A stretch of DNA of 64,000 bases from contig OX442315.1 in assembly GCA_949358305.1 (NCBI GenBank), positions 36,854,427 through 36,918,426 on the forward strand, in the 5' to 3' direction. Source of the DNA: Strigamia acuminata (lineage: Eukaryota > Arthropoda > Chilopoda > Geophilomorpha > Linotaeniidae). Shown here in pieces: positions 56,599-64,000 of this stretch (within the stretch, counting starts at the first letter, position 1; every line of letters starts with the position of its first letter). Made by a program: the position numbers and the translations under genes. The notes below the pieces were generated by a model, which was not told the DNA's origin, made no database searches, and worked only from the letters and a program-made list of their open reading frames with translations.

Positions 56599-59445
56599 GT
56601 GAATGCTTGAAACGGGGTTTTGCTGTCGTTTTAAGTGCACGTAGGGTTAAGGCGAAGCAGTCTGAGATTGGCCCGTGACTCCATCGTTATACTAATATGT
56701 TGAAGAGGCTGAAGCTCATTAAATCGCGTTCTCGAGTGCGTTTTGGCGCAGCGTCTGTTCGTTCGAGTTGCAAGTCGCTAATTTAATTAATGCGGAATGA
56801 GATAAAGGGAATGGAGGACCCTCGTGGGCCCTCGTGGTAACGAATTTTTTCTTTTTAAAAATTGGCCGCATTGGGACTTTGAATTCGTTGTATGGAGGGT
56901 CGAGTCGGAGCGGAGACGAAGGGCTCTTGTTGTTTATTTATCGCTGTGACGACTTGGTGGACTTTGTAGCAATGTGTGCTTCGTGCCCAACGACGGTTAA
57001 TGAGCCATTTGAATGTGAAAAGAAAAAAGCAGTTTTGATCTTTTCTTGATGGGCTACAATTTGCATAATGTTAGTTTACTTTGAATGGAGATAGGTCGAT
57101 GTAAACATGCTGGCAATCGATGCTAATGCTTAGCTTATTTAGCTATGTCGTTTGTTTCTTTAAATTCTCTTTTATTTTTCTGTCGCTCTGACTATTTTCA
57201 AGAATTATAAAAATAAAATAAATGATTAACCTATACTGTCAATGTTCGACAAACGTTCTTGCAAATTTGTTGTGGATAACTGTGTGAACGGCGGGGTCCC
57301 AAGTACAACCTTCTTTTGCACTTTATTTAATCATCTATTATGTCCATTAGAATTGTCGAAACTCGAGAGCTTTATCAAAAACCGCCACTGATAAAATGCT
57401 TAAATTTTATTAATAACGCAAAAATTTCAATTTTTTGATTTCTTTAACCCTCCATAGGGTCAATTTTGACCCCGAAAAGTGTTTTTTATTTATTTTTTTA
57501 TTAAAATAAATGTTTTTATTTCTGTTTTTTCTTTTTGTATTTTTCTTTTTCATCATTTAGAGCAATAAAAAAATATATACAGTATATACTGTGTCTGAGT
57601 GTATAAAAAAGAAAAACAAAGAAAAAAAAAACTTTACGTTAAATTGATCCCACGCTGGCCCAATAGCTCATCAGGAACTTTTCTAATATTACTTTGACTT
57701 ATTAAATCTATTTCACCATACCTCTCATAAGAAATATTAATAATAAAAAAATGATGTGTGATAATGTACTTCCTTTTATACTGCATGGCCTATTTTGGAT
57801 GTCTCGACTGGTGGGGGTCTTTAATTGGATGAACACAACATAGAGTTGAATGCATCTCCCCTTTTCCATAACCCCCTTCATCTCTTGGATTCTTTTTGTT
57901 AAGAGTTGCATCTACCAATAGCATTCACATGATCCGCATGTCAAGATGAAATGACGTCATTCTCCAAGCTGCTTGTCATCACCATCATTACCATAGCAAC
58001 TGTTTTGTTGATGAGCTGCTAGGGGGATTAATATAACAGTTGGAAAATTGGTTGACAACAACATGCATGAGAAGTGAAAAATGTGTTGATGACATTCTAC
58101 TTTCCATGCTTTATTTATCAAATTTCTAAACTGACATCATTCATTATTATAAAACGAGTTTAGGATTGGAAGAATTATTTTCTGAACTTGGGATTAACCT
58201 TAAAAAAGGGAGACCATCAGGTATGATTTCAAGAGCTAGGGGAAGGGATAATAACTTACTGGGAATAATAATAGGCATAAAATGTTAGGGTATTGGGGGA
58301 AAATAGTATAATGTTAAGTCGGGGAATTGCAATGTTGTGTCAACATCGAGCTTTGGCCATTGCATCATTGGATTGTGGACTTACTTCACTAGACGCATTC
58401 ACAATGCCATTTCAATTTGTTTATATATTTTAAACCAGTCCAAATGTAAAATTTAACATGTAAAATTTTGGATTTGGACTAATTTATAAAATATAAACAA
58501 GTTTAAATAACTTTATGAATTCGCCTTCTATTATAAAATGCATTGTGACTTTGGTGTGCTTTTATTCAGTATACATTGTACGATCTTTAATCTAGCGTTG
58601 TCTATGCCTTTGTTAAATAAGGGCTCAATATTTGTTGTAGCTTAGGCCACCGTAATAACCAATCGGATCCCGTGTGTAAGGCTGCATATTTCTAGATCAT
58701 GTCTATAACTTTTATTGAATTGAATACAAAATAATGAGGGGAGCTTTCCAACTTAAAAACCTTTTGCCAAATGAGTAGGATTTACTTTTAGGGAATAAAG
58801 AGAGGTTTTTATTTAATCAATCACCTTGTAATGCATTAATTTTTATTAAATTTGAATTGCAATCATCTGTAAGACAAACACTTGAAGTTTTCATGTTAAA
58901 TCTGCTATTGTGATTTCTGATTAAATTAAATTTGAGATTAGCCTACAATCAATAGTGTGAGAAGAAGAAAAATGCAATGAAATATGATATTTCGTGTTAT
59001 CTTCTTTATTTTTAAGTAAAATTAAATTTACTCCAACATTCATGTTTTTTCTTTATTTTTTTTTCAAGTGTTTGCAGCGAACAATTTTCTTCGAAATTGA
59101 AAAAGTAATCAGAGATAACCACTTGAAAGGGGAAATGTTTCCTTCCTTCAGTGTGGGAAAAAGAAGGGATTTTGTGGAGAGGGTTCATATTTCTCAATAC
59201 ACTTGCACCTTTTATTTAATTAAAGAAATGCAATAATATGTTTTGTGGCTGTGCAGAGGGTAGTTTCTAAGGTTTATATTGCGTGGTGATCTCACAAAAA
59301 TATCTTTGCATGTCCACCATGTTTCCAGCAGTTTAGTAAGGGGATAAAATATTATTTCTGTAAATTGAATTTTATTTCTCCTTTTTGTTTATTTCAAGTA
59401 AAAAAAAAACCCCCTTCTTTTGATGTAATGCAACTTGGTGCAAAT
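56599..59445. other. Intergenic or intronic DNA
   Basis: No gene is recognised. A palindrome GGGTCAATTTTGACCC at 57468-57483 follows TTAACCC and resembles one end of a transposon, but no partner end was found. Confidence 0.4.
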
Positions 59446-59930
59446 TGTGGGAGTAGTTCTGCTCCCCTCCACTTGCGCTTGCCCTGAGGTTTGCATGCAG
59501 CCGTTAAACGGTTGCACGCAAGCAGCCCGTTCTATGGTTCTGAGCAGATTTTCTGAGCAAAGTAGCTTCGCGCACTTTGATTACTAGTCGTAATCAAAGC
59601 CTTTTCTTTTAATTTCTGAGAGGATATCTGTGTCGAGTATGCTCCACAGAAATTGGTGCGCACGCGTTGCCATCGTAGGAGAGCAACCGTGAGTGTGTGA
59701 TGTTAACGCCAAGAAGATGTTTCCCGCTGTTTAATTTTCATCATTTCATTTGTATCATTTACTCATTTTGTGACCCTGTAATTAAACGATAAAACATTTG
59801 TTCATTTTCTTTTTAAATTTTATTATTCCCCTAGACCAACTCAAGTTGTTGAGTAGAAGATCCACGTGGCATCTAACCAGCGAATATCTCTAGTTTAGCG
59901 TTAATGTAGAGATAAATACCTGGATTGCCA
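59446..59930 (+). repeat. Probable 5' LTR of a degraded retroelement
   Basis: It is inferred from the perfect tRNA-Pro-type primer site that follows. A plausible start is TGTGGGAGTAG-TTCTGCTCCC (59446), with a short inverted repeat; a plausible end is TTGCCA (59930). The second LTR is not in the window, so the left border is uncertain. Confidence 0.45.
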
Positions 59931-59934
59931 TGCT

Positions 59935-59952
59935 TGGGGGCTCGTCCGGGAT
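59935..59952 (+). promoter_or_regulatory. tRNA-Pro primer binding site
   Basis: TGGGGGCTCGTCCGGGAT is the exact complement of an animal tRNA-Pro 3' end. It lies four bases after the inferred LTR end. Confidence 0.8.
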
Positions 59953-60033
59953 TGTTTTAATTGTTTAAACTCATATTTTACTGTGTATTCTCTGTTTCCT
60001 TTGTGTTTCTTTTGTCTACTTTCCAGTTGACAA

Positions 60034-60992
60034 AATGGATACTCCATCTCAAATTGGAAAATGACCGTGCGGTCATCCCAGTATCCAGAAACAATCAGCG
60101 ACGGTAACAGCGGCTATCGAAACTGAATTACTCGCTGAACAAACTATCGTCGATGAATAGACTGCAATTTCAGATCCGAAACAACTTAAGGATGCCGAAA
60201 TTAAGCTGTTCGGACAGCCAGTACATCGAGTGCGAGTTCAGATCACGATCGGGAACTCCTGCCACTTCCTGTTAAAGAAGCGGAAAAGACATTAAAGGAG
60301 ATTCTCAAAAGTGAAACATCAAGATGGCGTCCATGTAACTGACGATATGATAATAGAGGAAATTTATCGTGCAATGGTGCATCATCATACCAGTCGAGCC
60401 ATGGAAGAATTTAAATTTGAAATGGAACGAATCTGCTCGATAGCATCTATCACCGCCTCAACCAAACCCAGGCCGAGGTGGTGAACGATTCTGCGACTCA
60501 TTTCTGCGAGTACCCGAGGATGCCGACCACCCAATACGAAATGCACTAGTTAGGCATGGCTGGTTGTTTTTGACCAACTTTCGTACCTAATCCGGTGTCG
60601 TCTATACCAGCACCACGAACACGTTTCTAATCAACTGTGCAAGTGGTACCCTCGCGTTCGATGTCTCAATCTTGTTCATCGAGATCGCCAAACAGTGGGA
60701 GAAACGTATCTCTGATTCATTCGTCGTCACTGACGAATGAAACTCAAGAAGGTGTGACTGGCTCGTCACTCGTCAGAATTCCGACAATCAAAATCACATT
60801 TCCGTCGATCAGCTAGCCGATCTTCAAGGAATCGACCACCTCGGGAACAACAAAAGTCACTTGATGTACCCGAATCCAGGAAGTCATCGTGCCAATCGAC
60901 CACGAGAAGTTCAATTTCCATGCTCTAAGAGAAGTCGGACGCTACACAAGTCCAATTACCATTTTTCAGGAGGATAAGCGACTCTAAGTGCA
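60034..60992 (+). pseudogene. Degraded gag-like region
   Basis: It follows the tRNA-Pro primer site. The first ATG (60034) stops after ten codons, and later frames are broken by stops and probable frameshifts. Residual coding composition is visible: GC content is higher than in the flanks and Arg/Ser-rich stretches occur near 60800-60950. No motif survives that would name it. Confidence 0.4.
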
Positions 60993-61294
60993 ATGCGAAC
61001 TGTCGAAGGTCCCTCCTGTCAAGCACAGTCACCAATAGAGTGCGACACACTCTTCATCCCTTCATTTGTTGCTCTAGCCACGGGTGTAGCCCGTCCAAAG
61101 GAGAGAATTTCCGCAGTGCGAAGATCAAGATCGCTTTCCATCTGCAAGCAATCCCCACTGCAACTTCCGCCATCTAAGGATTCGCCACTCTTGGAGCGCG
61201 GAACCGACATAATGTTGCATTTGACGCCCTACCAGCGCCTGTGTTTGTTGTTCTCGTTCTGTTCAGTAACGGGTGCAACAAAAACAATATTGGT
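60993..61294 (+). CDS. 5' part of a reading frame split by the 2.4-kb insertion
   Basis: The frame is open from ATG 60993, with a second ATG at 61212 followed by a hydrophobic signal-peptide-like segment (RLCLLFSFCSVTGA). It runs into the TGGT target duplication (61291-61294). The frame resumes, still open, at 63693 on the other side of the inserted element. The order (degraded gag region, then a frame with a signal-like start) permits an envelope-type or other secreted product, but I recognise no family. Confidence 0.45.
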
Positions 61295-61557
61295 TGTGGA
61301 GTTTTTCGGGTTCGAGACCGAGGACGGGCGACAACGGTCGCCAGGGGGCGGGCAGACATACGCAAATATGTCCAGTAGACGTTTTGGGGTAAAACAGCCA
61401 ATCGGGGCTGTTCGTTTCTGGTCAGCCAATCAGAGCTGACCAATGAGATATATAAAGAAGAATTGTTTGTTAATAAAATTACTTGAAGTTAACTAGAGCT
61501 TGTAGTTGTGTCTTGGTAATTTCGGGTCAGCTAGTCTCAGCTTTGAGATAGTTTACA
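61295..61557 (+). repeat. 5' LTR of the 2.4-kb element
   Basis: Three CCAAT boxes stand in a row (in AGCCAATCGG, AGCCAATCAG and GACCAATGAG, about 61397-61445), just ahead of TATATAAA (61449-61456). AATAAA is at 61472-61477. The layout is a compact Pol II promoter plus polyadenylation signal. Confidence 0.9.
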
Positions 61558-61570
61558 TCAGAAGTGGGAT
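61558..61570 (+). promoter_or_regulatory. Offset tRNA-Leu-like primer binding site
   Basis: TCAGAAGTGGGAT is complementary to the acceptor/T-arm strand of animal tRNA-Leu, but lacks the TGG that pairs with the CCA tail. Confidence 0.5.
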
Positions 61571-61606
61571 AGAAGAATTCGATGCGACGATAGACGGAAC
61601 GAATAG

Positions 61607-61711
61607 ATGAAAAGTTAGATGAAAAGTTAGATGAAAAGTTAGATGAAAAGTTACATGAAAAGTTAGATGAAAAGTTAGATGAAAAGTTAGATGAAAAGTT
61701 AGATGAAAAGT
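61607..61711 (+). repeat. 12-bp tandem repeat GATGAAAAGTTA
   Basis: Eight to nine nearly perfect copies lie in the leader of the 2.4-kb element; one copy has C for G. A further roughly 40-bp direct repeat containing GATTCGCTGGAACA and GTTAGCCGA occurs at about 61790 and 61947. Confidence 0.9.
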
Positions 61712-61887
61712 AGATGAATAAGCGAGACGAAAACGAAATTCAGGTTAAAAAAAATAACCACGTGGACGGTTCGGGAATAAAAGAGACGATTCGCTGGAAC
61801 ACCACGCGTTACGAGGGTTAGCCGAGTTACAGGACGATAAAGTAGACGAAAGATAGAAGAAGTAAGAGGCGACGATTGTTTTTGGCG

Positions 61888-63513
61888 ATGGAAGCGGAAT
61901 TCGGGTTGGCAAATTGCGCGTGGGCAGTTTGGGAAACGAGAGTCGATTCGCTGGAACAGACACGTGCTACGAAAGTTAGCCGAATTACGATGGCCGGAAC
62001 AAAGACAAGTTTGCTGGAAGAGAAGATGCGACGAGGAGAAGTTCTTACAAATAGCGAGTGGACGGAAATGCAAATGCAAATGCGAATGCGAATACAAACG
62101 CAGATGATGCAGATGATGCAAGCGATGCAGAGAAAATCGGAGGTACCAAAAAAGACGATGAAGAACGAGCCAAAAGAAGTAAAAAACGCGCCAAAATTAC
62201 CGCGTGTTAAGAAGATTGCGAACAAAAAGAGGGCCGCATCAGAAGCAGTTTTAGCGAAGATCCGACGTGGAGAACTTCCAACCGAGGCGGAATGGAACAA
62301 CGGATGGTTGGAGTTGAAGATCCGAGATGTCAAGCCATTGTTACAAATCCGTAACATTGTGCCAGCAAAATCGACATATGAGATGAAAAGTCAATTACGA
62401 CGAGCGGTGCGTGCAGAAGCAGGAATCGGCGAAGGCGAAGGCGAAGACGAAGTCGAAGAAAGCGACGAAGAAGATGACGAAGACGACGTAGAAGAAACGG
62501 TCGAGACGGTCCAAAACGAAGATGAAGTCGCGGCGGATCGTAACGAAGATACGACCAAGACGGATCAAAGCGAAGATGAAATTGCGGCGAAGCCAGTAAC
62601 GGTAATCAACAACAGACCGAGGGAAATCGCGATGAACGAGGTCGACACAAAAGCACGAGTAGCTGCCGAAGAAATCAACTCGGGCAAGTCGGTGACAGCG
62701 GAAGAAACGGGGATCGTGTTGGCGATAATTCACGACGAAGACGCAATCGAGACGATCCCAGACGAAGCGACGATTGAAGCAGATCAAAAGGGAGATGCGA
62801 TTAGGACGATTCGAAGCGAAGATGAGATCGCGACGGATCGCAACGACGATAAAATTGCAAAGAGACCGGAAGAAGCGATCAAAGAACTGAACGAAGAAGC
62901 GGGCGATAAATTGGACGGCGACGGTGATGTAGTTGAGGACGATCTTGGTGAAGAAAACGAAGGGAATCGAGATGCGGACGAAGAGAATCGAGATGCGGTT
63001 AATGCGAGTCCAGACGATGCGAGGTCAGAGGAATTGGATGCGCAACCAGACGAAATTACCGTGGAAAAGTGGGAGTTTTGTGCGAATCTGACTCGAGTTG
63101 AAGAAGCGAACGAACTGCAAGGCGAATTTGTCGCGGGACTGGATGGACTCGAAGAGGGCGGAGTTGGACTTGGCGACAGATCGGAAGAACTCGACGGGAA
63201 CGACGCGTCGGACGAGCTTCTGCCGGGCAGAGAAGCACGACACGTGACATTCGAGGGCGGCAGAGATGGATGTGATTTCCGAGCCGAAGAAAACAAGACA
63301 AATCGGAATTGGCGTACGAGACTCAAATCAAGTGATCGAACGAGGGAATGGAGGTTCAAAGACGACGCAATGTCGGGAGCAGAGGACGAGGCGTCGGCGA
63401 GGACGCCGACGTTTAGTCGGATGACCGAGTGTGGAGTTTTTCGGGTTCGAGACCGAGGACGGGCGACAACGGTCGCCAGGGGGCGGGCAGACATACGCAA
63501 ATATGTCCAGTAG
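61888..63513 (+). CDS. 541-residue acidic protein of the 2.4-kb LTR element
   Basis: First in-frame ATG is 61888. A motif L-x2-K-x-R-R-G-E-x-x-T-x2-E-W occurs twice, at about residues 42-58 and 121-136. Between them lie a Met/Gln-rich helix and a Lys-rich stretch. Residues 142-176 (LKIRDVKPLLQIRN, then an L-R-R-A-V helix) resemble a SAP-type DNA-binding helix pair, tentatively. The remainder is strongly acidic, with recurring DEIA-DRN/ED units. The frame runs 84 bases into the 3' LTR before stopping. No Gag, zinc knuckle, protease or polymerase motif is present. It has no internal stop despite biased composition, which suggests selection or recent origin. Function unknown. Confidence 0.75.
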   Translation: MEAEFGLANCAWAVWETRVDSLEQTRATKVSRITMAGTKTSLLEEKMRRGEVLTNSEWTEMQMQMRMRIQTQMMQMMQAMQRKSEVPKKTMKNEPKEVKNAPKLPRVKKIANKKRAASEAVLAKIRRGELPTEAEWNNGWLELKIRDVKPLLQIRNIVPAKSTYEMKSQLRRAVRAEAGIGEGEGEDEVEESDEEDDEDDVEETVETVQNEDEVAADRNEDTTKTDQSEDEIAAKPVTVINNRPREIAMNEVDTKARVAAEEINSGKSVTAEETGIVLAIIHDEDAIETIPDEATIEADQKGDAIRTIRSEDEIATDRNDDKIAKRPEEAIKELNEEAGDKLDGDGDVVEDDLGEENEGNRDADEENRDAVNASPDDARSEELDAQPDEITVEKWEFCANLTRVEEANELQGEFVAGLDGLEEGGVGLGDRSEELDGNDASDELLPGREARHVTFEGGRDGCDFRAEENKTNRNWRTRLKSSDRTREWRFKDDAMSGAEDEASARTPTFSRMTECGVFRVRDRGRATTVARGRADIRKYVQ

Positions 63514-63692
63514 ACGTTTTGGGGTAAAACAGCCAATCGGGGCTGTTCGTTTCTGGTCAGCCAATCAGAGCTGACCAATGAGATATATAAAGAAGAATTG
63601 TTTGTTAATAAAATTACTTGAAGTTAACTAGAGCTTGTAGTTGTGTCTTGGTAATTTCGGGTCAGCTAGTCTCAGCTTTGAGATAGTTTACA
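63430..63692 (+). repeat. 3' LTR of the 2.4-kb element
   Basis: Apparently identical copy of the 5' LTR, followed by the TGGT target duplication. Confidence 0.9.
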
Positions 63693-64000
63693 TGGTAAAC
63701 AACGCCAATTTATGCAACAGAGTCGTTGCTTGGTTTGAATCTCACATCCGGGGCCAGCAGCCGCCCATCCTGCACCAACAGTTGGTGCATGTCAGAATCG
63801 CTCCGAAAGACCCACAGATGTTATTCGAGATGGGTTTTGGGAATGATGCGGGTGCGAAACTTATTAAACAAGTTTGGATCCACATCAATCCTGGCTTCCA
63901 ATCTGGACCATGCGCTAGAAGACCGTTATGTAACGTCAACGAGCGTAAAGATCCAAATGACGTCACCACTAACTTGCTGCCACTGTTGTCGCCCACTTTT
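63693..64000 (+). CDS. 3' part of the split reading frame, cut by the window edge
   Basis: This is the continuation of the frame at 60993-61294 beyond the inserted element, counting the target duplication once. It stays open to the window edge for about 100 codons. Residues are mixed and protein-like (e.g. VVAWFESHIRGQQPP and AKLIKQVWIHINPGFQ). No domain is recognised. Confidence 0.45.

Larger units (their letters stand above)
61295..63692 (+). mobile_element. Compact pol-less LTR element, 2.4 kb
   Basis: LTRs of 263 bp (61295-61557 and 63430-63692, offset 2135) begin TGTGGAGTTT and end TTTACA, and appear identical. TGGT flanks it at 61291-61294 and 63693-63696. TCAGAAGTGGGAT directly after the 5' LTR matches the complement of tRNA-Leu starting about five bases inside the tRNA 3' end. 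The interior holds a 12-bp tandem array and one 541-residue frame. No gag capsid, protease or polymerase is seen. A clear polypurine tract is missing before the 3' LTR. Confidence 0.9.

Noticed and set aside
57445-57495. TTAACCCTCCATAGGGTC with palindrome GGGTCAATTTTGACCC, like one end of a DNA transposon
   Set aside because: No partner end found downstream or upstream.
62395-63578. Long minus-strand frames (130 and 264 codons) opposite the 541-residue protein
   Set aside because: They are antisense shadows of a biased, GA-rich coding sequence; Ser/Phe-rich and without motifs.
59404-63692. Any CRISPR, operon or phage interpretation of the repeats
   Set aside because: Repeat layout, primer sites, TATA/polyadenylation signals and introns show eukaryotic retroelements.

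Overview
The window is nuclear DNA of an animal, most likely an arthropod and probably a pancrustacean. It is AT-rich and mostly non-coding. Short exons are separated by kilobase introns with GT-AG borders, and transposable elements are dense. The best markers of lineage are a DM-domain gene closest to arthropod Dmrt93B and a BRICHOS-domain type II membrane protein. No bacterial features are present, and I could not name the species.

Host genes. (1) A seven-exon plus-strand gene (21465-38494) can be assembled by hand with every splice phase closing. It predicts a 446-residue precursor: cytoplasmic tail, one membrane anchor, BRICHOS domain with its two cysteines, acidic linker, RRKR furin-type site and a 25-residue cationic tail patterned C-x3-C...C-x3-C. 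This is the layout of the BRICHOS-linked beta-hairpin antimicrobial peptides known from annelids, and I consider it the most interesting object here. (2) Dmrt93B lies on the minus strand (47723-49623, two exons). (3) Two or three plus-strand exons (42433-42515, 45098-45185, 56430-56598) may belong to one or two unrecognised genes; if they are one gene, Dmrt93B sits antisense inside its intron. (4) A RING-like fragment near 52 kb looks like a relic.

Mobile DNA. Three long-terminal-repeat (LTR) elements each encode a single protein and no polymerase. 7408-16838 has 1914-bp LTRs, a tRNA-Gln-type primer site and a 493-residue protein with three internal repeats. 25327-30657 has 938-bp LTRs, a tRNA-Pro-type primer site and a 1012-residue Gag; it lies inside intron 3 of the BRICHOS gene. 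61295-63692 has 263-bp LTRs, a tRNA-Leu-like primer site and a 541-residue acidic protein. It is nested in an older reading frame downstream of another tRNA-Pro-type LTR (about 59446-59930). In each complete element the two LTRs look identical by eye, so the insertions are young and must have borrowed enzymes from other elements. The window opens in the tail of a further reading frame, probably a retroelement.

Small non-autonomous DNA transposons are common. There is a 765-bp foldback element with TA duplications, two hAT-type elements with 8-bp duplications, three TTAA-flanked hairpin elements and two other foldbacks. Tandem repeats include a 19-bp minisatellite of about 38 copies in intron 5 of the BRICHOS gene, a second 19-bp array at 40.85 kb, a T-rich array in the Dmrt93B intron and a 12-bp array in the 61-kb element. 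Remaining long stretches are AT-rich intron or intergenic DNA in which I see no gene.
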